From Megalobrama amblycephala (taxonomy: Eukaryota > Chordata > Actinopteri > Cypriniformes > Xenocyprididae), in contig NC_063045.1 of the NCBI RefSeq assembly GCF_018812025.1, positions 18,649,046-18,713,045 of the forward strand: a stretch of DNA of 64,000 bases, written 5' to 3'. Below, piece after piece: positions 21,156-35,186 of the stretch. Position numbers and translations under genes: made by a program. The notes beneath the pieces were generated by a model. The model did no database searches. It had not been told where the DNA came from and saw only the letters and a list, made by a program, of their open reading frames with translations. Each line of letters begins with the position of its first letter. The stretch's first letter is position 1.

Positions 21156-21370
21156 TAATATTTTATTATTATGATAATGATTTATTAATACCAATTAATA
21201 TCAATTATAATGAATACTAATGAACAAATAATTTAATGTGTTCTGCTTTGATAAAGAAATACCGTTCAGAAGTTTGTTGGAAAGCTGAAGTTGTTCACTT
21301 CTCTAAGCTCCACCTTAGCAATTCAACACCCACCACTACAACCACTTGACTGTGTAAATGTGCATTTCAC

Positions 21371-21567
21371 CTCCAACAGTTCGTCGCCCACTTTGATGCG
21401 TCCGTCGCGGTTGGCCGGCCCTCCGGTGGTGATCCCCACCACAAAGATGCTCATACAGGAGCGATCCCTGTTCCCGGCCAGGCTGAGGCCCAAGCCATTC
21501 CGATCTTTCTCCAGTTCCACGATCAGCAGCTCTCCTGGCAGGTCTGCATACCTCTGCCTGATCACCT
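21371..21567 (-). CDS. patj: PATJ exon: start of PDZ7
   Basis: 197 bp: two bases of a split codon then 65 codons, from [20 protein letters not shown] to [13 protein letters not shown]. It encodes most of PDZ7: beta-1, the carboxylate-binding loop GLGLSLAG, beta-2/beta-3 ([11 protein letters not shown]) and the alpha-A turn (GPANRDGRI). The acceptor is TTTGCTTCAG/AG and the donor GAG/GTGAAA, phase 0. It is the most upstream exon found; the preceding exon must end in phase 1 and is not seen in the remaining 42 kb. [13 protein letters not shown] matches vertebrate PATJ closely. Confidence 0.97.
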
Positions 21568-23511
21568 CTGAAGCAAACAAACATGGAGAAAGGACACATC
21601 AGATAGGGAATAGAACTGGGAAAAAAAGCAATTACTTTCCTAGAGGACAAAGATAAAGGTATTGTTTACATGAGCGTCTATACATCAGGCAGAGTATAAT
21701 AAACAGTATTGACATTGCAATCTGAAAACTCCTAAGGCTCGAAGAGCAAGCCATTTTTCATTTCAAGAACATCCTCTGTATCTCTTGCGGGAACTCAGAC
21801 TAGTGTGGCGTGCAATTACACTTTATGTCACAATATGCTGTGCTTTTTAATTTAATGTCAATCTAAATCTATTCATTCTAACCTACAGTGAATTTACTGC
21901 TTCCTCTTGATCGCAAATAATGCATGCTGTGGTGCCCAAAATGGGGTCATTTTGAATGCCGCCACATCTCTATTTCTTCTTAAACAATCAACAAGTCAAA
22001 AATGAGCATCCGCCAATGGGAATTTCAAGAGCCCTTTCAATTGCTGAGGTCGAGTAGACTCATTTGAATTTTCTCTGACAAGAATGAAAAAACGATACAT
22101 TGATGCGTTTCGGGCGCTAGAGATTTTCCAGGTTGACTGGAGAACAGAAATGAATCTTTTACAGCTCAAGGCTCAGGTGATATTACATCTAGACTTACAG
22201 AGCTCGTGTAATCGATTCATGTTCAGGTGAAACAGTGAAACAGAATAAACCTGCAGCATTTAACTGCCACGAGCATTTAACTGCAGCATATTAATCTGGA
22301 CAAAACGGCCCCTTGGCTGACCTAACACAAGCATTCCATCAAAACTAGGTCTCGTTCATCCTGCGGCACTACATGCAAAAGAGACAAAGTGAAAGTCTCG
22401 CTTTGCTTTTAGCCGTCTCGTATCTCTCAAAAGTCTGTATTATATGACTGCTTATGGAAATGGCGGCTAAGCCGGGACTTCAAGGGAAAGTAGTGACTGG
22501 ACTCTTGAGCACCGGGAACATCTGATAATCTTCCAAGCCAGCTGCTTCTCATGAATCTCAAAAGACTTCAATGGATGGAGAGATTTTTTGAGGGTTCTTC
22601 AGTTTTCATGCTCTCAAAATTCAGTGTACAGTAGGTGCTGCTGGTGGGCATACAGAAACAAAACACTTCAGATGGAGATGATTCGCTGGCACTTTTAAAC
22701 CACAGAGGACTTCAGTTAGGACTTCACTGATGAGAAACCGTGAGGAAACTTTGCAATATGGAATCAAAGAAAACTTGTCAATTTGTTGGCTGGTTTTTAG
22801 ATACTTAAACAAAATGAGGACATTGGCAGATGGTCAGTGAAGATGTTTCGTACTTTTAACATCTTTTTCCTACTCTTTAAAGTCTGTTTTCAAGCTTCAA
22901 TAATCCCACGCGAACACTTACCGTGGCTCTTTAAAGCAGCACGGCAAACTTTGGCAGCCATTCTGATTAAAACCACAGCTGTCGTATGTACTGTACATGA
23001 GGGGATGTCATTGGAAAAGTGTATATCCGTGACCTTTCGCACTATGAAAGCTCATCCCTGTTTCCGTTATACTGCGGTGCAGCTCTTTGGGAGTGCATTA
23101 TGAGAGCACCGCTATCATGTGAGAGGCCTAATTAAAAGCTTTAGCACAGTAGCAGTGACATAAAACTTCGGCAAATGGATGAAGTGAGAGTGTCACACCT
23201 CCTGTGTGACGAAAGTGAGGAGAGATAAAGTGAGAGACATAAGGGAGGTCAAAATAGACAGGGTCTGTCTCTGTCTGATAACTGCTACAGTCCATTAAAA
23301 GGTGATTTTACACCTCGTCTGCAAAACAGGAAAAGTGTTAGAGGGTTTATTGTTGTTGGTTTATGCATTGGGGCCCTGAAAAAATGTTTCTCGTTGATGC
23401 ATCCAGAGGAACAATTAAGAATACATTTACGCTTGCACAAAGCATGTTACTTTGCTTTAAAAACTAAGGGGTTCAGACAAAGGGTTGGGAAATTGAGAAA
23501 TGGCGAATACA
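21568..23511. other. Upstream patj intron, mostly unique sequence
   Basis: Nearly 2 kb with balanced composition and no transposon I recognise. No exon fitting the required phase-1 end was seen. Confidence 0.5.
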
Positions 23512-23513
23512 TA

Positions 23514-24712
23514 CACTATATTGCCAAAAGTTTTGGGACGCCTGCTTTTACATGCACATGAACTTTAATGACATCTTAATCCGTAGGGTTTTATATGGAG
23601 TTGGCCCACCCTTTGTAGCTATAACAGCTTCAACTCTTCTGGGAAGGCTTTCCACAAGGTTTAGGAGTGTGTTTATGGGAATTTTTGACCATTCTTCTAG
23701 AAGCGCATTTGTGAGGTCAGGCAGTGATGTTGGCGAGAAGGCCTGGCTCACAGTCTCCGCTCTAATTCATCCCAAAGGTGTTCTATCGGGTTGAGGTCAG
23801 GACTCTGTGCAGGCCAGTCAAGTTCCTCCACACCAAACTCACTCATCCATGTCTTTATGGACCTTGCTTTGTGCACTGGTGCACAGTCATGTTGGAACAG
23901 GAAGGGACCATCCCCAAACTGCTCCCACAAAGTTGTCCAAAATATATTGGTATGCTGAAGCATTAAGAGTTCCTTTCACTGGAACTGGCCAAGCTCAACC
24001 CCTGAAAAACAACCCCACACCACAATTTCCCCTCCACCAATCTTTACTCTCGGCACAATGAAGTCAGGCAAGTACCGTTCTCCTAACAACTGCCAAACCC
24101 AGACTCGTCCATCAGATTGCCAGACAGAGAAGCGTGATTCGTCACTCCAGAGAACATGTCTCCACTGCTCTAGAGTCCAGTGGCAGTGTGCTTTACACCA
24201 CTGCATCCGACACTCGTTGATGTAAGGCTTGGATGCAGCTGCTCGGCCATGGAAACACATTCCACGAAGCTCTCTACGCACTGTTCTTGAGCTAATCTGA
24301 AGGCCAAATGAAGTTTGGGGGTCTGTAGCTATTGACTCTGCAGAAAGTTGGCTACTTCTGCGCACTGTGTGCCTCAACATGCGCTGACCCCGCTCTGTGA
24401 TTTTACGTGGCCTACCACTTCGTGGCTGAGTTGCTGTTGTTCCCAATTGCTTCCACTTTGTTATGATACCACTAACAGTTGACCGTGGAATATTTAGTAG
24501 TGAGGAAATTTCACGAATGGATTATTGCACAGGTGGCAACCTATCACTGTACCACGCTTGAATTCACTGAGCTCCTGAGAGGGACCCATTCTTTGCAGAA
24601 GCAGTCTGCATGCCTAGGTGCTTGATTTTATACACCTATGGCCATGGAAGTGATTGGAACACCTGAATTCAATGATTCAATGTATTGTCCCAATACTATT
24701 GGCAATACAGTG
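23514..24712 (-). mobile_element. Full-length Tc1-like transposon, inactive
   Basis: TA at 23512-23513 and 24713-24714 flanks inverted ends CACTATATTGCCAAAAGTTT and GGCAATACAGTG (the right end is less conserved). The element is about 1.2 kb and holds a transposase pseudogene on its minus strand. Confidence 0.88.
23551..24589 (-). pseudogene. Tc1-like transposase, frameshifted
   Basis: From MGPSQELSEFKRGTVIG near 24589 to GGPTPYK near 23570. Recognisable parts are the helix-turn-helix region, the GRPRKITERGQ hook, the first catalytic Asp (WSDESRFSVW), the second Asp (LFQHDCAPVHK) and the catalytic Glu (DLNPIEHLWDEL), which is the DD34E layout. Damage: a broken N-terminal frame, a shifted segment with a TGA between CFSG and TLWEQFG that implies two compensating indels, and a frameshift after ELERRL. 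All three catalytic residues survive, but the frame is broken and no active protein can be made. Confidence 0.9.
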
Positions 24713-24728
24713 TAGCTTACGAATATGG

Positions 24729-24795
<67 letters not shown>
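24729..24795. repeat. (TA)n microsatellite
   Basis: About 67 bases of TA, close to the Tc1 right end and with one TT interruption. Confidence 0.92.
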
Positions 24796-24805
<10 letters not shown>

Positions 24806-25345
24806 CACCGGGGCGTGTGGTCCATATAAGCTGCGAATGCTCTGCATACCCAAACCATTAATAGACTCGCTAATTAACAAACACTAAATTACTATAAATT
24901 CCCTTGTTTGAGGTGTACCATAAAGCCCACATGATAAAATGTTGGTAATACATATGTAACTTATTTATTTGCTAAATGACAGTCATTTTCTTTAAATCTG
25001 CCAGTTACGGAGGCTTTTGGGTATGCTGATCTTACAACAGCTTTGCTGCCTAAGCACTGTTGTTATGTATCGTCATCATTGTTGAGCATTCTCATAGGTT
25101 TGCTGGTATATGGGAGATTTCATGTGCAGGGAAAGCTGTCCGCGATTCGCTCGGCCAAACGGAAAAATGTGCTGCTGCTGCCAGATCTCGATAATCGAAA
25201 ATCACATTGTATTTGATACAAAACTAACTAGAATAAATCAAGTGAAAAAAAGTCATAACTGAAACTGTTTTGATAATATTTCATTTTCTCCAAAGGGAAA
25301 TGTATTTTTAGTGAAAACTTAAACTGTTAAAGACAGTAAGCAGAC
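24796..25345. other. No feature seen
   Basis: A short CA run, then AT-rich intronic sequence. Nothing recognised. Confidence 0.5.
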
Positions 25346-25914
25346 CTACTGTAATCCGAGAATGTTAAGTTGCGAGGTGGGGCCTCCATGGTTTGGACTT
25401 TTTTTTTGATTGTTCAGCACATCCCACAGATGCTCGACTGGATTGAGATCTGGGGAATTTGGAGGCCAAGTCAACACCTCTAACTCATTGTTGTGCTCCT
25501 CAAACCATTCCTGAACAATTTTTCCTTTGTGGCAGGGCACATTATCCTGCTGAAAGAGGCCACAGCCACCAGGGAATATCATTTCCATGAAAGGGTGTAC
25601 ATGGTCTGCAATAATGCTTAGGTAGGTGGTACGTGTCAAAGTAACATCCACATAGATGGCAGGACCCAAGGTTTCCCAGCAGAACATTGCCCAAAGCATC
25701 ACACTTGCCTTCTTCCCATAGTGCATCCTGGTGCCATGTGTTCCCCAGGTAAGCGGCACACAGGTACCCGGCAATCCATGTGATGTAAAAGAAAACGCGA
25801 TTCATCAGACCAGGCCACCTTGCTCGTCTGACCCAGTCGTCTAGCCATCACAATTTGGCCCTTGTCAAATTCGCTCAAATCCTTACGCTTGCCCATTTTT
25901 CCTGCTTTTAACAT
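25346..25914 (-). pseudogene. Tc1/mariner transposase, internally deleted
   Basis: The N-terminal [20 protein letters not shown] is joined directly to the catalytic part at [13 protein letters not shown], so the second helix-turn-helix and linker are missing. After a frameshift the second frame reads [14 protein letters not shown], then FQQDNVPCHKGKI (second Asp) and DLNPVEHLWDVL (catalytic Glu). It belongs to a different Tc1 lineage from 23551-24589. Clear inverted ends were not found. Confidence 0.85.
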
Positions 25915-26771
25915 GTTGAATGTTAATAAATAACTTAATCATTTTAATAATATCTTGAATAAAATTTGTTTTATGCACAAATAATGTAATATAATCTTTT
26001 ACTGTTTTCATGAACACAATCTGTCAAATATATGGATTGATCTGAAGAGCAGGTCAATAGCACACTAATTTACTCATTAGCAACATAAAAGTTCTCATTA
26101 TACTGATCTAAAGGAACAATCATTTTTGCCGACCAATTCAAGTGCTCAAATGAACTTGTGACATTTAATGTTTAATAACTTAATTCCTACATTTGGCACC
26201 AGGGATTTTTGTAGGTCAGTGGATCAGTAATTATTAGATCATCAATCATTAGTTTAATCAATCAACATTTTCGTGATATTTTCATGGAGTGTGGACACCT
26301 CCGTATACATATGCACATAGAAAGCAAAAATCAGACCAGTCGATTTTAAAAGTGACAAGCTTAGCATCAAGGATGTCAGGAGTCAGGCTGTCATTGGCAC
26401 CCTAGACTGAATGATAATTCAAGTAAATACATTATGCATTAGGATAAATCCTGTCATTTTATTGACCCATCCAGGTTGCTTCAGTTCACTCAGCTGATCA
26501 TTGACACTCAAGTAAGAGGCTTATAATGCCCAACAAACAAGGGCTGCGTTCAGATCAGCTGCGTCAGCATGAAGACATGAAAGATCGATGCTGGGTTATT
26601 CAAGACCGCAGTGAGAAATGACTACCGTGAAAGATGGGGAAGGGAGGTTGTACAAGGAAAAATTACAGCAAAAACTATTAATATGATAGCAAATACTGTA
26701 CTAACATTTGAATGACCTTAAAGCAGCCACACCATCTATTAGAGGAATGAGAGACAATCTTCCCAAGAACC
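25915..26771. other. No feature seen
   Basis: AT-rich intronic sequence. The left part may belong to the degraded Tc1 copy. Nothing else recognised. Confidence 0.5.
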
Positions 26772-27110
26772 ATGAATAATAATAATAATAATAATAATTC
26801 ATTACATTTATATAGCGATTTTCTTGGCACTCAAAGCATGGATGACGCGAGGGCAACCATATTGTGCCACCAACACCAACACACCAGCTTACTGGTGAAG
26901 AGCAGACAGAGTGATGAAGCCAATCATTATATATATTTGGGGATAATTAGGAGGCCATGATGATGGACAGAGGCCAATGGGCAAACATGGCCAGGATGTT
27001 GGGGTTACACCCCTACTCTTTTCGAAGGACATCCTGGGATTTTTAATGACCACAGAAAGAGTCAGGACCTCCGTTTAATGTCTCATCCGAAAGACAAGGT
27101 CACATTCAAG
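26772..27110 (-). mobile_element. Retroposon-like repeat with (AAT)n tail
   Basis: An (AAT)n run at 26773-26798 is followed by TCATTACATTTATATAGCG and further phrases (GATGAAGCCAATCAT, GGTTACACCCCTACTC, GTCTCATCCGAAAGAC) that I recognise from an abundant cyprinid dispersed repeat. The microsatellite at one end is what a SINE/LINE 3' tail looks like, giving minus orientation. Class not certain. Confidence 0.5.
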
Positions 27111-27347
27111 ACTTTTATCCTAATTGAGAGGTGTGCAGCGAATTCATCCTTGATCATATTATGAATCCAGCAGCAGCTCACGCATGTAGCACTGCCTAGT
27201 TATTAGAGGTCAGACAGCCAATCAGCAAGCAGAAATGACTTGTGGAGACCAAAGGGACAAGGTTTGCCAGGTTTTGGAGCTGTAACTACACCTATATGCT
27301 GGAAACTATACCTATATGCCATTAACTTCATTGACAGCTATTCATAA

Positions 27348-29611
<2,264 letters not shown>

Positions 29612-29665
<54 letters not shown>
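29612..29665. repeat. (TA)n array 3 of 3
   Basis: 54 bases of TA directly after the GTGACGAGA element. Confidence 0.95.
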
Positions 29666-29669
<4 letters not shown>

Positions 29670-30159
29670 CAAAAATTATAATTATTAATTATTTATAGAA
29701 TTATTAATTATAAAAAATAATAATACAATATACACATGTATATACATACAATGAATAACTATATAAATACACAGTTTCAGGCAATCAGTAGACAGGAACT
29801 ATGTATGACCAGGTGCTCAGATTGGCATCTAGTGACCCATCAGCGCATCATTCAGAGAAAGAGAGGGAAAACAGAGTGCGTTTTGCTAATACTGGCCCTT
29901 TATCATTGTCCAGACCCTCACTACAGGTCACCCTCCATCTTCACCAAGGGAGAAGTCGTGCCAGAGATATATTGGCATAAGCTCAAGGACTTTGTGTGCC
30001 AGAAGGTGTGCATAAACTACAATAATGAGAAGGGCACATGGCCTTATTCAACAGTTTTACTCCATTACACAAATACAGCACACAGAAATTCAATAGCACA
30101 GTTGCTCCCTATGGTGCTATTTGTTCAAAAAGGACCCTTTTTATGGCATGGACGCCAAC
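29666..30159. other. No recognised feature
   Basis: A 142-codon plus-strand frame (29736-30164) is present, but it has no domain I recognise, sits in an intron and partly overlaps repeats. I do not call it a gene. Confidence 0.4.
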
Positions 30160-30162
30160 TAT

Positions 30163-31675
30163 AGGGGCTTTCGAACCAAATAGTTCCAGGAACTCCGTTA
30201 TAGGAACTAGCCACTAGGATAGTTCCCCGGAAACTAATTTCTCCCCTGGGTCATGTTCCTGGTTGCATTCGCACCGGGAATAGGAACTGTGAAGCGGCCG
30301 ACAATGGCGTGTTTAAGCGCAACATTTACAAACGCTAAAAAACGGTGGATGGAAGACACCGTGATCGGAGCTGTGTTTGTTGTGTGTCGTGGGTTTCGTG
30401 ATAATGGAGATGGAATGTAAACGCATAATTTATATGACTGAAAGAGCAAAAAGTGGGGCTAAGAGACGAAATCTTCTATGACAACTTTCAGTATTACATA
30501 TTGAGACGGAGAAAAGAACACAACCCTGCAGACAACAGGTAATTGCAGTTATCGCCGTTTTCCATGTTCGTGAAGTAAATATGTTTACGCAGCTTTTTAA
30601 AAATGCCGGTTGCCGGTGTTTGGCATGCGTTTGACCAATCAATGTACACTCACGCCACTGATAGTTCCTATAGTGCTGGTTTAGACCCTACACTGTAAAA
30701 AATTATCGTGATTTTAACGGTAAAAGACTGTAAAAATACTATGTTGAAAAACAGTTAATTGGATTACAGAAAGTTTCCGTACTATATACGGTGAATAACT
30801 AATAGATTTAATGAAACTTTACAGTAAAATACCATTAAATTTACAGTTTTTGGAAGTGAAAAATAACAAGTCAATTGTATAATTTATAGAGAAAAACTTG
30901 GAAATTGACATTCCCACAATTCCCTGTGTGACACTTAATGTATTTTCGTTGAAATAACCGCTTCTTACTTTTTCTTAGTTTTTTCTAAATCACTTATGTA
31001 CATTAGGGTTTTATGTTATATCTAATGTTGTTAAATTAATGTTTATTGCATTTTTCACATTTCATGTGTGTTGCCATGATGGTGTTTAGTGCTTGTGTGA
31101 ATGACACCTTCTATATATTAGTATTGTCCTTCTCAGATTTTGGAAAAGCTGCTTGTGATGAACTTTGATTCATCATGTGACTCTCATCACCACGGTGTTA
31201 TTTGTGGTAGACAGTGTATTACAAAGCTACAAAACAGATACTAGTACTTCAATAGGTTGGTAAATTAACATTATATCAGTTAATGAAATGTGTTTTTTTT
31301 TTAACTGTAAATTTAACAGATTTTTTTTTTTACAGTGTGTAAAATAAACAGTTATGAACCATAATTATTACAATATAAACCCTTAAATTATACGGTTTTG
31401 AACTATAAAATAGACATTAAACTAAGTGCTGTCCCGTAAAACATAAAACGTTGCTACCATATTTTTATGGTAAAGTTCTGGCAACCATAGCTGCCGTTTT
31501 TTTACCGTAAATTTTACAGGGATTTTTTATTTATTTTTTATTTTTTTTTTTTTAGCTCCAGTGTAGGAGCTAATTTAGTCATTCTAGTTCCTGCGGTGTG
31601 AACACGGCAAAATCTGGGTACTTCAGCCAATAGTTCTAGGAACTATGAAAAGGTTCCTCTGGTGAGAAAGCCCCT
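30163..31675. mobile_element. Harbinger-like element
   Basis: Inverted ends AGGGGCTTTC and GAAAGCCCCT are flanked by TAT on both sides (30160-30162 and 31676-31678). Sub-terminal blocks such as AGTTCCAGGAACT face TAGTTCTAGGAACTA. A 3-bp duplication suits Harbinger. It is split by a Tc1-type element at 30691-31563. Confidence 0.72.
30691..31563. mobile_element. Tc1-type element nested in Harbinger
   Basis: CACTGTAAAAAATTATCGTG at the left and CCAGTG at the right lie inside TA dinucleotides (30689-30690 and 31564-31565). Repeated TTTACAGT/ACTGTAAA words and long T-runs fill the body. Removing it restores continuous Harbinger sequence. Confidence 0.6.
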
Positions 31676-33258
31676 TATGACACTAAAATGTGATTTATTT
31701 ACTGTGGTACCTGTATTGTGTGTGTTCATTCTCCATCATTTATTCATCTAAATTATTTATTTGGCAGATGCTTTTATCCAAAAGGGACATGCAATAAGAG
31801 AGGCAATTCAAAATTTTGAAATTTTGAAAAAAAAAAAATACAGGAAGAAAAGACATATTTATAAATGACACACAAAAGTGCATTGAGAAAGTATATTAAC
31901 AGTTGATATCACAATACAGTCGATAACTGATAAACTGTTTCAGAATTAGATATTCTGAAGAAATTAAAAATATAACACTAAAAACTAAAATCATGTTTTA
32001 AATTCTACAAGAATTTATGAATTACAACATCATAATGTACAGAATGATAAATAGATATTCATTTAGATATTTGCTTAAGATAAAATTTAACAATGGTAAT
32101 AAATTAGTGTTTTTAAAGAGGAACTTTAAAGTGTCATGAAACCCCCCACTGTTTTGTCTGGTCGTTCACACCTCTGAGTTGAAAAAGTATATACTGTATG
32201 AAATTATATTATATATATACCTGTCAAAGATCAGGGTTTGCAGACTGAAAAGTTAGGGAACCACTGCTTTGCTTGCATGTAGTTTTTTGTCCAATAACCA
32301 ATACCGTAGCTACAATCTAGTAAAGCAGTTTAATACAGACTATCCAACGATTCATAAGGAGTTTAGTCTAAATGGAGAACATCTTCGTTTCACCCCATGA
32401 CTGAGACTAACTACATCTTAAACTATTTCTCTCAGCAGTGGTGTGATACCAGGACAGCACACTGCTGTATCTACACGTTCTACCTTCACATCTGTCTATG
32501 GCTAGACTTTCATCAAGGCCTCAGGAGATCACAGCACTCCTTACCTTCCTCTTTCCTGGCTGATGCCTTCAAATCAATCTGCTTGTTCAAACCAAGGCTA
32601 TATACTGCGTGGCTGCATCTGCACAGATCATACCAGTTGTTAACTCTCATCTCTCTCAAAGGGCCATTGATGAGCTGCAAACCTCAGAGCGCTGTTTACT
32701 CGCTTATGAACTCCGTGGGTGGAAGAAACCCTTCAAGGACGTTCAGAGGTATGTTTTTGATTGACAAGTAACAACTTTTAAGCTCCCCTTGACTGGCACG
32801 TTATTGTTACGATAGCTAAAGACGTGTGAAGTGAAACCAGACACATCTGTAGAGGAGGTGGACCAGCCGCTGCTAGTTTAATTAGAGAGCGCTGAGGATT
32901 GAGGCTGATGAGCTGCACTGTGGGAAGGGTAAAACAGGGATGAGGGGCTGGGAAATATTTGATGATCATGTTCAATCATACATCAGGGAAGGCGCAGGCA
33001 GTTTCAAACTTTTTGACACCAAACATGATGACTCCTTAAAATATAAAAATATTTAAAAACATAAAATTGTGAGAGAATAATATTAGTTGTGATATTACAA
33101 AGACAACTTCTTTCTAAAATTAATTGTAATTTTTTTAATAATTTTTATTATTTAGATTTTTATATATGATTTTATAAAGTAAAATTATATATGATATAAA
33201 TGTAAATATTTAAAGTAAATACTAAATACAGTAAATACTTTCATATTTTAATATTTTA
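31676..33258. other. Intronic sequence with repeat fragments
   Basis: 31743-31800 (ATTTGGCAGATGCTTTTATCC) resembles the conserved tail of an old fish retroposon. 32125-32200 begins AAAGTGTCATGAAACCCCC, another dispersed fish repeat. The plus frame at 32397-32771 has no recognisable domain. Confidence 0.45.
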
Positions 33259-33380
<122 letters not shown>

Positions 33381-34063
33381 CTCTGAGATCTTGTCATATT
33401 TTTAAACTATAGTGAATAAATTGTATTAATGAATGAAATGTTTAAGGGGTCTGAATAAATTTTGGTTTGACTGTAGTTGCAATCAAAATTATTCAACCCC
33501 CTTAACCTGCAAGACATTTTGCTGCTGAGAAAAACATTTTATAAAAACAATTAATCAGTAAACTATTATACAAAGTTTGAGTAATTCCGAGAATGTAAAG
33601 TTGATGAAAAAAAAAAAAAAAAAAAAATTAAACTGGCTCTAAATATACGTATACAAAATTACTCAATTCCCAAAAGTCACATTTTGTGCAGAATATTTTA
33701 TTCTTTATATCCTCCAATAAACACTGCCTGTAAGTGCTTACAAGCTTCTGTCATTCTATACTGCAATCTTGGCCCATTCCTCACTTAAAAAAATCTTCCA
33801 GATCACTGATTCCATATTACCACTGCTTTCTACAAATCCCACCAAATATTTTCAATGAGATTTAAATCTGAAGACTGTACAGGCCACCCAAGAACATTGT
33901 ATGACTGATCCCTGAACCATGCTTTAGTAGATTGGGATGTACAGTTGTGGCCAGAATTATTGGCACCCTTCATAAATATGATCAAAGATGACTCTAAAAA
34001 TAAATCTGCATTGTTTTTTATTAAAAATCTAACCTTTCATTGAAGGAAAATAATTGAAAGTGT

Positions 34064-34112
<49 letters not shown>

Positions 34113-34125
34113 GGGGGGGGGGGGG
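34064..34125. repeat. (GT)n followed by poly(G)
   Basis: A (GT)n run passes into about 17 G in a row, inside the nested Tc1 element. The G run can form G-quadruplex-like structures. Confidence 0.9.
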
Positions 34126-34241
34126 TCACATTATGAAATAAATCTTTTTCGCCAAAACATGTTGACCACAATTATTGGCACCCTTTTATTCAATTCTTTT
34201 TGCAACCTCCTTTTGCCAAGATAACAGCTCTGAGTCTTCAT

Positions 34242-35186
34242 CTATAACGCCTGATGAGTTTGGAGAACACCTGACAAGAGATCAGAGATCATTCCTTCAT
34301 ACAGAATCTCTCCAGATCCTTCAGATTCCAGCTCCATGCTGGTGCTTCTTCTCTTCAGGTCACTCCACTCATTTTCGATAGGGTTCAGGTCAGGGGACTG
34401 GGATGGCCATGGCAGAAGCTTCATTTTGTGCTCAGTGACACATTTTTGTGCTGGTTTTGATGTTTGTTTTGGATTATTGTCCTGACGGATGATCCAACCA
34501 CAGCCCATTATAAGATTTCTAGCAGAAGCGGTCAGGGTTTGATTTTTTATCTGTTGGTATTTGATAGAATCCATGATGCCATGTATCTGAACAAGATGTC
34601 CAAGACCTCCAACAGAAAAATAGGCCTGCAACATTAAAGATCCAGTATATTTAACGGGGGAATGGGGCACTTTTTATCCATGTGTGCACCAAACCCATCT
34701 GGTGGGTTTGCTGCCAAAAAGCTCTTTTTTTTGTTGTTTCATCTGACCATAGAAGCCGGTCCCGTTTGAAGTTCCAGTCTTGACTGACAACTGAATATGC
34801 TGGAGATTGTTTCTGGATGAGAGCAGAGGATTTTTCTTGAAACCCTCCTGAACAACTTGTGGGGATGTAGGTGCTGTTTGATCATTTTTTTAGGCTTTCT
34901 GAGATTCAAGACTCAACTAATTTCTGCAATTCTCCAGCTGTGATCCTTGGAGAGTCTTTGGCCACTCAAACTTTCCTCCTCACCGCACATTAGGACGATT
35001 TAGACACACGTCCTCTTCCAGGCAGATTTGTAACATCTTTAGTTGACTGGAACTTCTTAATTATTGCCATGATAGTGGAAATGGGGATTTTCAATGCTTA
35101 AGGTATTTTCTTACAGCCATTTTCTATTTTGTGAAGGTCAACAATCTTTTGCTGCATATCATAACTAATTCTTTGGTTTTACTCAT
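34242..35186 (-). pseudogene. Tc1-like transposase of the nested element
   Basis: It starts MSKTKELVM near 35186 and is soon frameshifted. A longer intact part (34670-34242) keeps GCGWIIRQDNNPKQTSK with the second catalytic Asp and DLNPIENEWSDLKRR with the catalytic Glu. The first Asp region is degraded. It is a third Tc1 lineage in this window, distinct from those at 23.5 and 25.3 kb. Confidence 0.85.

Larger units (their letters stand above)
15954..21370. other. patj intron dominated by repeats
   Basis: 5.4-kb intron between the two PDZ7 exons. It holds a poly(A) tract, a tandem duplication, foldback elements at 18735-19505 and a hAT-type element at 19614-20783. 16346-18050 is largely unremarkable: AT-rich at 16740-17340, GA-rich at 17520-17740. 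18058-18600 begins TGTGACCCGTGCTGGCAAAA and may be one more dispersed repeat. Confidence 0.55.
1412..21567 (-). other. patj: patj (inadl) transcription unit, partial
   Basis: PATJ is the multi-PDZ scaffold that, with CRB and PALS1, forms the apical Crumbs polarity complex at tight junctions of epithelial cells. Eleven exons are seen here, covering PDZ7 to most of PDZ9. It is called patj rather than its paralogue mpdz because the linker after PDZ7 leads straight to PDZ8 without the extra PDZ that mpdz has there, and because of paralogue-specific stretches such as [17 protein letters not shown] and [11 protein letters not shown]. All splice sites are GT-AG, the frame stays open across all junctions, and no frameshift or stop is seen, so this is a working gene. 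Both ends lie outside the window. Confidence 0.93.

Noticed and set aside
1412..21567. Assignment of the gene to mpdz (MUPP1)
   Set aside because: The linker after PDZ7 has no extra PDZ before the DPATCPI exon, and PDZ8/9 carry patj-type residues ([23 protein letters not shown]).
23552..24061. Plus-strand frames over 60 codons in the Tc1 element
   Set aside because: Shadows of the minus-strand transposase pseudogene.
29736..30164. 142-codon plus-strand frame
   Set aside because: No recognisable domain, no splice or promoter context, and it ends in a transposon boundary; probably chance or repeat remnant.
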